Assembly: GCA_025358355.1 (NCBI GenBank)
Contig: JANYJX010000030.1
Location: 1-53,287 of the forward strand
Source of the DNA: Actinomycetes bacterium
GTDB taxonomy: Bacteria; Actinomycetota; Thermoleophilia; Gaiellales; Gaiellaceae
Direction: 5' to 3'
DNA length: 53,287 nt
Positions 8,710-19,601 of this stretch are shown piece by piece. How positions within the stretch are numbered: the stretch's first letter is position 1; every line of letters begins with the position of its first letter. The notes beneath the pieces were generated by a model. The model did no database searches. It was not told the DNA's origin and saw nothing but the letters and a program-made list of their open reading frames with translations. Made by a program: the position numbers and the translations under genes.

Positions 8710-10230
8710 TTACATGCGCTCGGGTGCTTCGACGCCGATTAGGCCGAGGCACCGCTCGACAACCGCCTGCGTCGCCGTCACAAGGCCGAGCCGGAACGAC
8801 TCGCTCTCTGACCCGAGCACCTTGTGCTCGTGGTAGAAGCGATGGAAATCGTCAGCGAGCCTGATCGCGTAGGTCGGGATCGCGTGCGGCGCACGGCGTA
8901 CGGCGGCTTCGGCCGCAACCGCTGGGAATTCCGCGAGCCGCTTGACGAGATCTCGCTCCTCGCGGGCCAACTCCCCGACCGGCCCGGAGCCGGCGACCGC
9001 GACTTCGGCGTTCCGCAGGATCCCCGCGATCCGCGCGTACGAGTACTGGACGTAGTAGACCGGGTTGGCCCGCGAGGACTCGGCGGCGAGGTCGATGTCG
9101 ATCTCGATCGTCTGGTCGTGCCCGCGCGAGACGAGATACCAGCGTGCCGCATCGACGCCGATCTCGTCCATGAACTCGTCGAGAAAGACGACATCGCCGC
9201 GACGTTTCGCCATCTTCGTCGCCTGGCCGCCCTTGGTCAGATGGACGAGCTGGTAGAGCAGCACCTCGACGCGCTCGGGGTCGTAGCCGAGCATGCGCGC
9301 GACCGCCGCGTACCACTTGCGCGTGCCGTGGTGGTCGGCGCCGAGCACGTAGATCGCACGATCGAAGCCGCGGTCGAGCTTGTCGGCGAGATACGCCACA
9401 TCGGCCGCGCGATATGTGGGCAGGCCGCCTTGCTCGGCTGAGCGGACCAGCACCCAGTCGTCGTCATCGCCGTACGCGGATGACCTCGCCCACAGTGCGC
9501 CGTCCTTCTCGTACGTGTCCAACCGGGGCAGGAACTCGGGCAGACGCGCCTCGAGCTCGCTCTGCTTCGCGAACGAGTCGAAGTGCACGCGGAACCGTTC
9601 GAGCGACCCCTCGATCGACGCGAGCATGCGCGGGACCGGGTCGCCATCCTGCGCCGCCAGGCGGTGGATGTACTCGCCGTGGTAGCCGTCCTCGGGCGGC
9701 TCCTCGCCACGCCGACGCGCATCGACAGACGCCCGGAACCTGTCCATCTGCGCGCCGGAATCGTTGTAGTAGTACTCGCGCTCGACCTCGTGGCCGGCGA
9801 ATGTGAGCAGGCGCGCGACCGAGTCGCCGTAGGCGCCATTGCGGGCGGAGGCGACAGTCATCGGGCCGGTGGGGTTCGCGGAGACCATCTCGACCTGAAC
9901 CCGCTCGGCCTTCGCCGGCGAGCCCGCGCCGAAGCTGTCCCCCGCGCCGAGGATCGAGCCGAGCGCGCCGCCGAACCAGCCATCGCCGAGGAAGAGGTTC
10001 ACAAAGCCAGGGCCTGCAACCTCGGCACGCTCGACAGCGGGCAGCGATTCGGCTGCTGTCGCAAGGTCGGCGGCGATATCGCGCGGGGGCCGACGCTGCG
10101 TTCCCGTCAGCCGAAGCGCGACGTTCGTCGCGTAGTCACCGTGCGCCGCATCCGCGGGTCGTTCGAGGGCGACCGGCGTTCCCGCCATCTGCGCGAGGGC
10201 GGCCTCTAGATCTGTGAGTGGATCGGCCAC
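8710..10230 (-). CDS. argS: Arginyl-tRNA synthetase
   Basis: A 506-residue class I synthetase: N-terminal Add-1-like domain, SANPTGP catalytic entry, YYYNDSGAQMDRF, a KMSKS-like TKMAKRRGDVVFLDE, and a C-terminal DALR anticodon-binding domain with YVQYSYARIAGI. It charges tRNA-Arg. The canonical HIGH signature (usually HVGH after NPTGP) is replaced by TVASARNG (around 9838-9865), a notable variant. The start is GTG. It lies 54 bases downstream of the sigma factor gene. Confidence 0.94.
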   Translation of the reverse strand: MADPLTDLEAALAQMAGTPVALERPADAAHGDYATNVALRLTGTQRRPPRDIAADLATAAESLPAVERAEVAGPGFVNLFLGDGWFGGALGSILGAGDSFGAGSPAKAERVQVEMVSANPTGPMTVASARNGAYGDSVARLLTFAGHEVEREYYYNDSGAQMDRFRASVDARRRGEEPPEDGYHGEYIHRLAAQDGDPVPRMLASIEGSLERFRVHFDSFAKQSELEARLPEFLPRLDTYEKDGALWARSSAYGDDDDWVLVRSAEQGGLPTYRAADVAYLADKLDRGFDRAIYVLGADHHGTRKWYAAVARMLGYDPERVEVLLYQLVHLTKGGQATKMAKRRGDVVFLDEFMDEIGVDAARWYLVSRGHDQTIEIDIDLAAESSRANPVYYVQYSYARIAGILRNAEVAVAGSGPVGELAREERDLVKRLAEFPAVAAEAAVRRAPHAIPTYAIRLADDFHRFYHEHKVLGSESESFRLGLVTATQAVVERCLGLIGVEAPERM

Positions 10231-10284
10231 CGGGGACCAAGAGTGCCACGCGCAGGTGCGACACGGCCGAACGAGGTGACCGAA

Positions 10285-10881
10285 CTAGACGGCTGGCTTG
10301 GCTGCGGTCGCGACGGGACGCGTGGTCGTGGCGACCGTGATGCCTTCGCGGAGCAAGGCAGCCTGAACCTCTTCGCGCGCCTTGTAGATCCGCCACTTGA
10401 CAGTCGCGAGGGTAATCTCGAGCGCGTCAGCGATCTCGTTGTACGCGAGCCCGACGACATCGCGGAGCAGGAGCGCCATCTTGAGGTCGACGTTCAGCGC
10501 CTCGATCGAGCGCCACACCGCGTCGATCGTCTCCATGCGCTCGAACGGCTGATCGATCGCCTCGAGCGGCGGAATATCGTCGAGCGTGGCGACACTGCGC
10601 GGCCGGCGCTCGAGCGCGCGCAGTTCGTCAAGCACGCGGTTCTTGGTCACCTGGAACAGCCACGTCGTGAAGCGCGAGCGGAGCGAGAAACCCGGCAGGC
10701 CCTGGTAGACGCGGATAAAGATCTCCTGCGTCAGATCCTCGGCGAGAGAACGATCGCCAACGAGGCGCATGACGTAGTTGAAGACCGGCCGCTCGTAGGC
10801 ACGGACGATGAGTGTGAAGGCGCGCTCGTCACCACGCTGCGCTTTGCGGAGAACCCCTGGATCGGGTTGCGTGAGTGCCAA
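10285..10881 (-). CDS. RNA polymerase sigma factor, ECF-like sigma-70 family
   Basis: A 198-residue sigma factor. Region 2 is at about residues 20-90 (ERPVFNYVMRLVGDRSLAED, LTQEIFIRVYQ, RFTTWLFQVTKNRVLDELR). Region 4 is at about 125-180, with the helix-turn-helix LAYNEIADALEITLATVKWR. An Ala/Thr-rich tail follows. No anti-sigma gene is adjacent. The start is TTG at 10881, and TATGCT lies 9 bases upstream on the minus strand, which could be its -10 element. The regulon cannot be inferred. Confidence 0.9.
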   Translation of the reverse strand: MALTQPDPGVLRKAQRGDERAFTLIVRAYERPVFNYVMRLVGDRSLAEDLTQEIFIRVYQGLPGFSLRSRFTTWLFQVTKNRVLDELRALERRPRSVATLDDIPPLEAIDQPFERMETIDAVWRSIEALNVDLKMALLLRDVVGLAYNEIADALEITLATVKWRIYKAREEVQAALLREGITVATTTRPVATAAKPAV

Positions 10882-10937
10882 GACGGCGCGAGCATAGCGT
10901 CAGGAACGGCATAATCACGAAAGTTTTACCAATCGGT

Positions 10938-10954
10938 GGCGTGTCAGACACGCC
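10938..10954. promoter_or_regulatory. Perfect 17-bp inverted repeat GGCGTGTC-A-GACACGCC
   Basis: Eight-base arms around a single central base, located 11 bases after the gpmI stop and 57 bases before the sigma-factor start, both on the minus strand. As RNA it could form a 7-bp stem with a 3-base loop (gpmI terminator, no U-tract). As DNA it could be an operator for the sigma gene. The sequence does not decide between them. Confidence 0.5.
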
Positions 10955-10964
10955 GCTGAGAGCG

Positions 10965-12437
10965 CTACCGTGTAAGGCTGCGGCCGGTCATCTCGGGCGG
11001 CTGCGCGATGCCGAGGAGATCGAGAACGGTCGGCGCGAGATCGCGAAGTGCGCCCCCTTCGCGCAATGCGCGGAACGAATCCGTGAGCACGAGCGGCACC
11101 GGGTTCGTCGTGTGCGCCGTGTGTGGGCTGACCCCGTCGGCCTCCAGCATCTTCTCGGCGTTCCCGTGATCGGCGGTCACGAGGCAGACGCCTCCGGCCT
11201 TGGTTGTCGCCTCGATGACTCGTCCGAGCGCGGCATCAGCTGTCTCGACCGCGGTGACGACAGCCGGGATCGAACCGGTGTGGCCGACCATGTCCGGGTT
11301 CGCGAAGTTCACGACGGCGAAGCCGCATCCGTCGCCGATCGCCTCGCAGAAGCGGTCCGCAACCTCGGCGGCGGACATCTGCGGCTTCAGGTCGTAGCTC
11401 GCCACATCGCGCGGCGACGGGACGAGAATGCGCGTCTCGCCCTTCCACTCCTGCTCGCGACCACCGTTGAAGAAATACGTGACATGCGCGTACTTCTCCG
11501 TCTCAGCGAGATGAAGCTGGCGGACGTCGTGACGCGAGAGCACCTCGGCGAGTGTCTCGGGAACATCTTGCTCTGCGAATGCAACGGGGCAATCGAGGTC
11601 GCCGGCGTAGCGTGTCATCGTGGTCAAGTCGACGCCGGCGTCGAGCAGCTTGTGCGAAAGCTGGCGGCCGCGATCTGGACGGAAGTTGAAGAAGATGGTC
11701 GCGTCTTTGGCGGGATCGAGCCGCGGCCGGCCGCGAAGTGCGACTGGCTCCACGAACTCGTCGGTCACACCACGGTCGTAGCTCGCGCGGACGGCTGCGA
11801 CGGCGTCTTCCGCCTGGCCGTCGTCGGACGTGATCGCGGCGAACGCGCGCTCGGTTCGGTCCCAGCGCTTGTCGCGATCCATCGCGTAGTAGCGGCCCGA
11901 GACACTCGCGATCCGGTCGGCGGGGAGTTCGGCGAGATCGCGTACCGCGCTGCTCGGTGACACATCGCGGCCGTCGGTGAACGCGTCGATCCACGTGCGG
12001 CCGGCCATGCCCTCGCGCGCGGCCAACTCGAGCAACGCCCGCAGGTGATCGATGTGCGAGTGCACGCCGCCGTACGACACGAGGCCGAGTAGGTGAACGT
12101 CGCCGCCACGCTCCTTAGCCCGGCGGAACGCACCGAGCAACGCCTCGTTCTGGAACAGCGAGCTGTCCTCGACCGCCTTGTTTACGCGCATCAGATCCTG
12201 GAAGAGGATGCGGCCGGAGCCGATCGTCAGGTGGCCGACCTCCGAGTTGCCCATCTGACCCGGCGGCAGCCCGACCGCTTCGCCCGACGCCTCGATCTGC
12301 GTGTGCGGGAAGCGTGCGCAGAGATCATCGAAGACCGGCGTCCGCGCCAGCTCGACCGCGTTGCCCGGGCCGGGCGCCGCGAGCCCGAAGCCGTCGAGGA
12401 TGACGAGCGCTACGAGAGGGACGCTGCTGCCCGGCAA
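10965..12437 (-). CDS. gpmI: 2,3-bisphosphoglycerate-independent phosphoglycerate mutase
   Basis: A 490-residue alkaline-phosphatase-superfamily mutase. VILDGFG carries the first metal Asp, GQMGNSEVGHLTIG holds the phosphorylated Ser, and there are DAFTDGRDVSP, FFNFRPDRGRQLS, VNFANPDMVGHTG and TADHGNAEKM metal sites. It interconverts 3- and 2-phosphoglycerate. The start is TTG and overlaps the 3' end of tpiA by 28 bases, so it is the last gene of the glycolytic unit. Confidence 0.95.
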   Translation of the reverse strand: MPGSSVPLVALVILDGFGLAAPGPGNAVELARTPVFDDLCARFPHTQIEASGEAVGLPPGQMGNSEVGHLTIGSGRILFQDLMRVNKAVEDSSLFQNEALLGAFRRAKERGGDVHLLGLVSYGGVHSHIDHLRALLELAAREGMAGRTWIDAFTDGRDVSPSSAVRDLAELPADRIASVSGRYYAMDRDKRWDRTERAFAAITSDDGQAEDAVAAVRASYDRGVTDEFVEPVALRGRPRLDPAKDATIFFNFRPDRGRQLSHKLLDAGVDLTTMTRYAGDLDCPVAFAEQDVPETLAEVLSRHDVRQLHLAETEKYAHVTYFFNGGREQEWKGETRILVPSPRDVASYDLKPQMSAAEVADRFCEAIGDGCGFAVVNFANPDMVGHTGSIPAVVTAVETADAALGRVIEATTKAGGVCLVTADHGNAEKMLEADGVSPHTAHTTNPVPLVLTDSFRALREGGALRDLAPTVLDLLGIAQPPEMTGRSLTR

Positions 12438-13095
12438 ATCGCGGCGAAGGAGTCGGGATCCAGGGAGGCGCCGCCGACGAGCGCGCCGTCGACAGCGGGT
12501 TGCGAGAGGAGCTCGGCGGCGTTGTCCGGTTTCACCGAGCCGCCGTACAGCACGCGCGTTTCATGGAGGGATTTGATCAACGCGTGGGCGTCCTGCGCCA
12601 TCTGCGGCGTCGCGGTCTTGCCCGTGCCGATCGCCCACACGGGCTCGTACGCGATCACGAGCCGCTCGTGTTTCGGGATCACGGCGACTTGGCGGCGGAG
12701 GACTGCCTCGGTCTCGCCGGCCTCGCGTTCGGTCTCGGTCTCGCCGACGCAGGCGATCACGCCGAGTCCTGCTTCGAGAGCCGCTTCGGCGCGGCGGCGA
12801 ACGGTGTCGTCGGTCTCGCCAAACAGCTGGCGCCGCTCGGAGTGCCCGACTAGCGCCCCCGCGACGCCGATCTCGACCAGCATCTGCGCCGAGATCTCAC
12901 CGGTGAACGCGCCATCCGCGGCCCAGTGAACGCTCTGCGCGTAGATCGGCCACTCCTCGCCGACCGCCGCTTCGAGCGACACGAACGGCGGGCAGAGCAC
13001 GACGTCGACGCCGTCGGGCGCCTCGAAACCGTCGAAGAACGCCAAGGTTTCGGCCGGTCCTTTGAACATCTTCCAGTTGCCGGCGATCAGCTTCG

Positions 13096-13099
<4 letters not shown>
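12410..13099 (-). CDS. tpiA: Triosephosphate isomerase
   Basis: The ATG at 13099 overlaps the pgk stop (ATGA) and starts MTKLIAGNWKMFKGP. The catalytic Lys (NWKM), His (GHSERRQLFGE) and Glu (AYEPVWAIGTG) are present, plus the phosphate loop LYGGSVKPDNA. At 229 residues it is about 20 shorter than usual, mainly around VAVIPKHERLVIAYE and between HALIKSL and LYGGS. All catalytic parts are intact, so it should interconvert DHAP and GAP. Confidence 0.94.
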
Positions 13100-15236
<2,137 letters not shown>

Positions 15237-16172
15237 TTAGCTTGCGGCTAGCTCCACGATCCGCCGCAGCCGCCGGTGCATGCCCGCTTTGGTCGCCGTT
15301 GGCTCGGCTTTAGCCCCGAGCTCCGCCAGCGAGAGCGACGGAAACCGTAGGCGCAGCTCGGCTGCTTCGCGAAGGCGATCGTCGAGGCTCTGCAGAGTTC
15401 CGCTCGCACGAAGCTGTCGCGCCGCTTCGAGTTGCTCCTGCGCCGCGCGAGTTGTTCGAACGAGGTTCGCGTGGTCGGCATTTGCGAGCCTGTTCGCCTG
15501 CGAGCGCGCGTCGGCGAGTACGGCGCGCTCCTCCAGCGCGAGCACCGCATCGACGGCACCGGCCGAGCTGAGCACGGCCTCGATCGCATCCCAGCTCTTC
15601 GCGTACGCGAGCGCGTGGCCCGGCCGTTCGGCTGTCATCAACGCGATTCCTTCGTCCTTCGCGGTGACGCGGAGAAACTCGGCGCCGTCGCGCGACGCAG
15701 TGCGCAGCTCCAGATGAGGTGAACGCGGCAACGACACCGACCCGCCGGCGAGAAACGCCCCGCGCAGGTACGCGCCGCGGCAGCACGCGCGACCGACGAG
15801 CCGCCGCGGCGGACGGGATAGCGGGCCGTGGTGACGGTCGAGGACTCCGGCTTCGACGAACGTCGCGAGTGCCTCGGTGCCGCCGGGAACGTGAAGTTGG
15901 AAACGCGTCGCCCGGTCGAATGCGTGCCTCTCGTAGGTCCTCACCTCGGAGTCGATATCCAGCCCACGCAGGAGGGCGAAGGCGCGGCGCGCGACCGACG
16001 ACGTCGCAAGATCGAGGTGCAGCGTCACTTCGCCGCGGCCGCGGAGGTGCAGGTTGCCGGCAGCGTGGAACAGCGCCGAGAGCTCGGCCAGCCGGTCGCA
16101 GCGGCGCGTCGGCGCGATCGCCGCAAGCTCGGCGCGCACATCGACGGCAAACGTCGTTGTCGAATCGGTCAC
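15237..16172 (-). CDS. whiA: WhiA-type DNA-binding regulator
   Basis: A 311-residue WhiA protein. The N-terminal two-thirds is a degenerate LAGLIDADG homing-endonuclease fold (CCRGAYLRGAFLAGGSVSLP, FHAAGNLHLRGRG). The C-terminus is a helix-turn-helix (SLSLAELGAKAEPTATKAGM). In actinobacteria WhiA governs sporulation or division genes and is usually next to gap/pgk/tpi, as here. The GTG start overlaps the MGMT stop by 4 bases. Confidence 0.93.
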   Translation of the reverse strand: MTDSTTTFAVDVRAELAAIAPTRRCDRLAELSALFHAAGNLHLRGRGEVTLHLDLATSSVARRAFALLRGLDIDSEVRTYERHAFDRATRFQLHVPGGTEALATFVEAGVLDRHHGPLSRPPRRLVGRACCRGAYLRGAFLAGGSVSLPRSPHLELRTASRDGAEFLRVTAKDEGIALMTAERPGHALAYAKSWDAIEAVLSSAGAVDAVLALEERAVLADARSQANRLANADHANLVRTTRAAQEQLEAARQLRASGTLQSLDDRLREAAELRLRFPSLSLAELGAKAEPTATKAGMHRRLRRIVELAAS

Positions 16173-16735
16173 AGCTCGATGCCTTCCAACGCAAGCAGGC
16201 GCCGCTTCGTCTTGACTCCGGTATCGCCATAACCGCCGATCCCTGCCGCGCCAACGACCCTATGGCACGGCATCACGAGCGCGAACCGGCTGTTCGCGCA
16301 GAACGAGCCGGCGGCCCGTGCCGCGCCGGGTCGGCCCGCGAGCGCGGCGAGCTCCCCGTAACTGACGATCTCGCCCCACGGGACGGCGAGCAACGCGGCG
16401 GCCAGCTCGGCCTGGAACGGCGTGCACCACGAAAGATCGAGCGGGATATCCATGTAGCTCGTCTCCGCGCCGGCGAGCTGTTGCCGCACCCGGCCGACAA
16501 AATCCGACACAAAGTCGACACAGACACGCGCGTGTTCGTCGGCTAGCGTGACTTCAGGGGGACTCGCTTCCCCCCTTGGGGGTGGTTGGGGGGAAAGAGG
16601 CGCTCGCTCGTAGCTCGGAAGCTCGTGCATGAGCAGCACGCCGCGTTCGACCGCGAGCTCGCCCACACCCCAGCCGTCGATCTCGTACGCATACCGCTCC
16701 ACCTCGCCATCCGCAGCCACCTGCAGCACGTCCAC
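16169..16735 (-). CDS. Methylated-DNA--protein-cysteine methyltransferase
   Basis: A suicide DNA-repair enzyme that takes O6-alkyl groups from guanine. The C-terminal half carries the active site VMPCHRVVGAAGIGGYG (acceptor Cys), TPFQAELAAALLAVPWGEIV and SYGELAALAGRPGAARAAG. The start chosen is GTG at 16735, because coding similarity runs through IDGWGVGELAVERGVLLMHE and TATTGT lies exactly 7 bases upstream. It overlaps whiA by 4 bases. A downstream ATG at 16630 is a less likely start. Confidence 0.88.
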   Translation of the reverse strand: MDVLQVAADGEVERYAYEIDGWGVGELAVERGVLLMHELPSYERAPLSPQPPPRGEASPPEVTLADEHARVCVDFVSDFVGRVRQQLAGAETSYMDIPLDLSWCTPFQAELAAALLAVPWGEIVSYGELAALAGRPGAARAAGSFCANSRFALVMPCHRVVGAAGIGGYGDTGVKTKRRLLALEGIEL

Positions 16736-16742
16736 CGGCTCG

Positions 16743-16752
16743 ACAATACAAT
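16743..16752. promoter_or_regulatory. Overlapping divergent -10 elements, leaderless starts on both sides
   Basis: ACAATACAAT holds TATTGT on the minus strand, 7 bases before the MGMT GTG. It also holds TACAAT on the plus strand (16747-16752), 7 bases before the P5C dehydrogenase GTG. The whole space between the two start codons is 24 bases, so both mRNAs would begin at or beside their start codons. Confidence 0.55.
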
Positions 16753-16759
16753 CGCGCCG

Positions 16760-18394
16760 GTGAGCGCTCCCGGCATCTTCCGCCCGCCGGCGTCGGTGAA
16801 CGAGCCGGTGCTCGGCTACGCACCCGGGTCGCCGGAGCGCGCGGCGCTTCAAGCTCGCCTCCAGCAGATGTCGGCTGAGCGCATTCAGATCCCGCTCGTG
16901 ATCGGCGGCGAGCGTTTCGAGACCGGCACAACGTTCGAGGCCGTGATGCCGCACAGGCATGCGCACGTCCTGGCGGATGTGGCCAAAGGCGATGCTTCGC
17001 ACGTCGAGCGCGCGATCGCCGCCGCGCGCACCGCGCATCCCGTTTGGTCGCGCACACCGTGGCACGAGCGCGCGGCGATCTTCCTTCGCGCGGCCGAGTT
17101 GCTCGCTGGCCCGTGGCGCTCCACGCTGAACGCGGCAACGATGCTCAATCAGTCGAAGACCGCGCATCAAGCCGAGATCGACGCGGCCTGCGAGACGATC
17201 GACTTCCTCCGCTTCAACGCCGACCACCTCGTCCGCATCTACAGCGAGCAGCCGATTTCGTCGCCTGGGGTGTGGAACCGGTTGGAGTACCGCCCGCTCG
17301 AAGGTTTCGTCTTCGCGGTCAGCCCGTTCAACTTCACGGCGATCGGCGCGAACCTCACGACGTCGGCGGCGCTGCTCGGCAACACAATCGTGTGGAAGCC
17401 GGCTTCGACCGCAGCGCTTTCCGCCTGGTACACGATGCGCCTCCTTGAGGAGGCCGGCCTGCCGCCCGGGGTGATCAACCTCGTGTACGGCTCTGGCGCG
17501 GCGATCGGCCCGGCGGCACTCGCGAGCCCCGAGCTCGCCGGCGTCCATTTCACCGGCTCAACGCCCGTCTTCCAGAGCATGTGGAAGACGGTCGGCGACA
17601 ACATTGCCGGGTATCGCAACTACCCGCGGCTCGTTGGTGAGACGGGCGGCAAGAACTTCATCCTCGCGCACCCCTCTGCCGACGCCGAAACCGTCGCGAC
17701 CGCGATCGTCCGCGGCTCGTTCGAGTACCAAGGGCAGAAGTGCTCTGCGTCGTCGCGCCTCTACATCCCGTCGAATCTCTGGCCCGACGTGAGGGAACGG
17801 CTGCAGAGTGATATCGCGACAATCTCGGTCGGTGATGTCAGCGACTTCTCAAACTTCATGGGTGCGGTGATCGACAGCTCATCGTTCCGTACGCAGGCTG
17901 ACGCGATCGCCGAGGCGAAGGCCGCCGGGGCCGAGATCGTCACCGGTGGCGGGGTCGACGACTCCGAAGGCTGGTTTGTGGAACCGACCGTGATCAAGAC
18001 CGATGATCCCGAGTTCCGCCTGCTGCGCGACGAGCTGTTTGGCCCCATCGTCACCGCCTACGTCTACGACGAGCGGCGTTGGGACGAGACGCTGCGCCTC
18101 GTCGACGAGACCGCATCATTTGCGCTGACCGGCGCCGTCTTCTCGAACGATCGCTACGCGATCGAGCAGGCCCATCGAGAGCTTTCGTACGCAGCCGGCA
18201 ACTTCTACGTCAACGACAAGCCGACCGGCGCTGTTGTCGGCCAGCAGCCATTCGGCGGCGCGCGCGCATCCGGGACGAACGACAAGGCCGGATCGATGTG
18301 GAACCTGATCCGCTGGGTGAGCCCACGAACTGTGAAGGAGACGTTGGTTCCGGCGAGCGACTACCGCTACCCGTTCCTCGACGCCGACACGTAA
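16760..18394 (+). CDS. pruA: L-glutamate gamma-semialdehyde (P5C) dehydrogenase
   Basis: A 544-residue aldehyde dehydrogenase of the P5CDH class: VSPFNFTAIGANL, WKPASTAALSAW, FTGSTPVFQSMW, catalytic Glu in LVGETGGKNF, catalytic Cys in YQGQKCSASSR, and ELFGPIVTAYVY. It oxidises glutamate semialdehyde to glutamate with NAD, the second step of proline breakdown. The GTG start is fixed by TACAAT 7 bases upstream and by family length. No proline dehydrogenase gene is in the window. Confidence 0.93.
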   Translation: MSAPGIFRPPASVNEPVLGYAPGSPERAALQARLQQMSAERIQIPLVIGGERFETGTTFEAVMPHRHAHVLADVAKGDASHVERAIAAARTAHPVWSRTPWHERAAIFLRAAELLAGPWRSTLNAATMLNQSKTAHQAEIDAACETIDFLRFNADHLVRIYSEQPISSPGVWNRLEYRPLEGFVFAVSPFNFTAIGANLTTSAALLGNTIVWKPASTAALSAWYTMRLLEEAGLPPGVINLVYGSGAAIGPAALASPELAGVHFTGSTPVFQSMWKTVGDNIAGYRNYPRLVGETGGKNFILAHPSADAETVATAIVRGSFEYQGQKCSASSRLYIPSNLWPDVRERLQSDIATISVGDVSDFSNFMGAVIDSSSFRTQADAIAEAKAAGAEIVTGGGVDDSEGWFVEPTVIKTDDPEFRLLRDELFGPIVTAYVYDERRWDETLRLVDETASFALTGAVFSNDRYAIEQAHRELSYAAGNFYVNDKPTGAVVGQQPFGGARASGTNDKAGSMWNLIRWVSPRTVKETLVPASDYRYPFLDADT

Positions 18395-18405
18395 GACCCT
18401 GACGC

Positions 18406-19356
18406 GTGCACCAGGTTGAGCACGCGCTCCGGGTTTTCCTCGGTCACCTAGAGGACATCGGCTTCGGCGCGCTCGGGATCGGGGTTGGCTGCCATCTTCT
18501 GAAGACGCTCTGCACGAGTCGCGCGTGGCGGAACGTGATCGCGGCCGCGTATCCGGAAGAGCATGTGCGGTGGCGCTCGATCTACGCCGCGTATGTCGCC
18601 GGTGTCGGTCTCAACTCGATCCTGCCGGCGCGCTCAGGCGATCTGCTCCGGCTGTATCTGACGCGCCGAGCCGTTCCGTCGGCGACGTACACGACCCTCG
18701 GCGCGACGTACGCGGTCATGGCGATCTTCGACGCTGTGATGGCGTTAGCGACGCTCGCGTACGCGCTGACATTGGGCGTTCTACCCGGCCTGAACGTGTT
18801 GCCGAGCCTGCCGGACTTCGACTTCGGCTGGTTCGCGCGCCACCCAAACTTCACCGAGGTTCTCGCGGCCGTTGTCGTGGTCGGCGGCGTAGCTCTCTTT
18901 TTCTGGGCGCGCCGACGTGTTCGCGCGTTCAAGGAGCGGGTCAGGCAGGCGTTCACCGTGATGCGAACGCCGAGTGTCTATCTGCGGAAGGTCGCGTTCT
19001 GGCAGGCGTGCGACTGGGTGCTGCGGCTCGTCACGACCTGGTTCTTCCTGCGCGCGTTCGGGATTCCCGACACGCTGCGGAACGTGCTGCTCGTGCAGGT
19101 CACATCGAGCCTGGCGACGCTTGCCCCCGTGACACCGGGCGGGATCGGCACCGAGCAGGCGTTCCTGGTCTATGTCTTCGGCACCGCGGTGACGAAGACG
19201 CGGCTGCTCGCCTTCAGCGTCGGGATGAAAGTGACGCTCACGGTTGTCAACGTGCTCATCGGGTTCGCGGCGATCTTCCTTGTCTTGCGGACGTTCAGGT
19301 TCCGGCGAATGGTCGATGGGTCGGGTGTCGATTCCAAGCCCGGCGGAACGACGTAG
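18406..19356 (+). CDS. LPG-synthase-TM/UPF0104-family membrane protein
   Basis: A 316-residue protein with about seven hydrophobic segments. Family markers are GVGLNSILPARSGDLLRLYL near residue 65 and SLATLAPVTPGGIGTEQAF near residue 235. The family is related to the flippase part of lysylphosphatidylglycerol synthases. The soluble aminoacyl-transferase domain is absent, so a lipid-handling role is only inferred. It starts at GTG 11 bases after P5C dehydrogenase and is probably co-transcribed. Confidence 0.85.
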   Translation: MHQVEHALRVFLGHLEDIGFGALGIGVGCHLLKTLCTSRAWRNVIAAAYPEEHVRWRSIYAAYVAGVGLNSILPARSGDLLRLYLTRRAVPSATYTTLGATYAVMAIFDAVMALATLAYALTLGVLPGLNVLPSLPDFDFGWFARHPNFTEVLAAVVVVGGVALFFWARRRVRAFKERVRQAFTVMRTPSVYLRKVAFWQACDWVLRLVTTWFFLRAFGIPDTLRNVLLVQVTSSLATLAPVTPGGIGTEQAFLVYVFGTAVTKTRLLAFSVGMKVTLTVVNVLIGFAAIFLVLRTFRFRRMVDGSGVDSKPGGTT

Positions 19357-19391
19357 ACCAGTTCGCTCCGCGGCAATGGGTCATGTCCTTG

Positions 19392-19589
19392 CTCTGACCC
19401 CAAACATGTCCGCGGTGGCCATGTCCGGTGTCAGAGCACGGCCACGTCCATTGTGCCGGAACCGAGTGCGACAAAGCCGGCGGCTACGCCCCAGATCGCG
19501 AAACACGACGCTGATCAAGGACACGGATCAAGGACATGTCTCATCTCTGACACCGGACGCGTCCGCGTGAACCACGTCTGGGGTCAGAG
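19392..19589. repeat. Composite palindromic intergenic element with two 45-bp inverted units
   Basis: Unit 1 (19392-19436) and unit 2 (19545-19589) are each 45 bases and begin CTCTGAC and end GTCAGAG. They are inverted copies: CTCTGACACCGGAC in unit 2 is the exact complement of the end of unit 1, and GGGGTCAGAG pairs with its start; the middles differ. CATGTCCTTG (19382-19391) and CAAGGACATG (19529-19538) form another inverted pair. GATCAAGGACA is tandemly repeated at 19513 and 19526. No coding capacity is seen. This resembles a REP-type element. Confidence 0.75.
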
Positions 19590-19601
19590 TGGGATAGGCC
19601 C

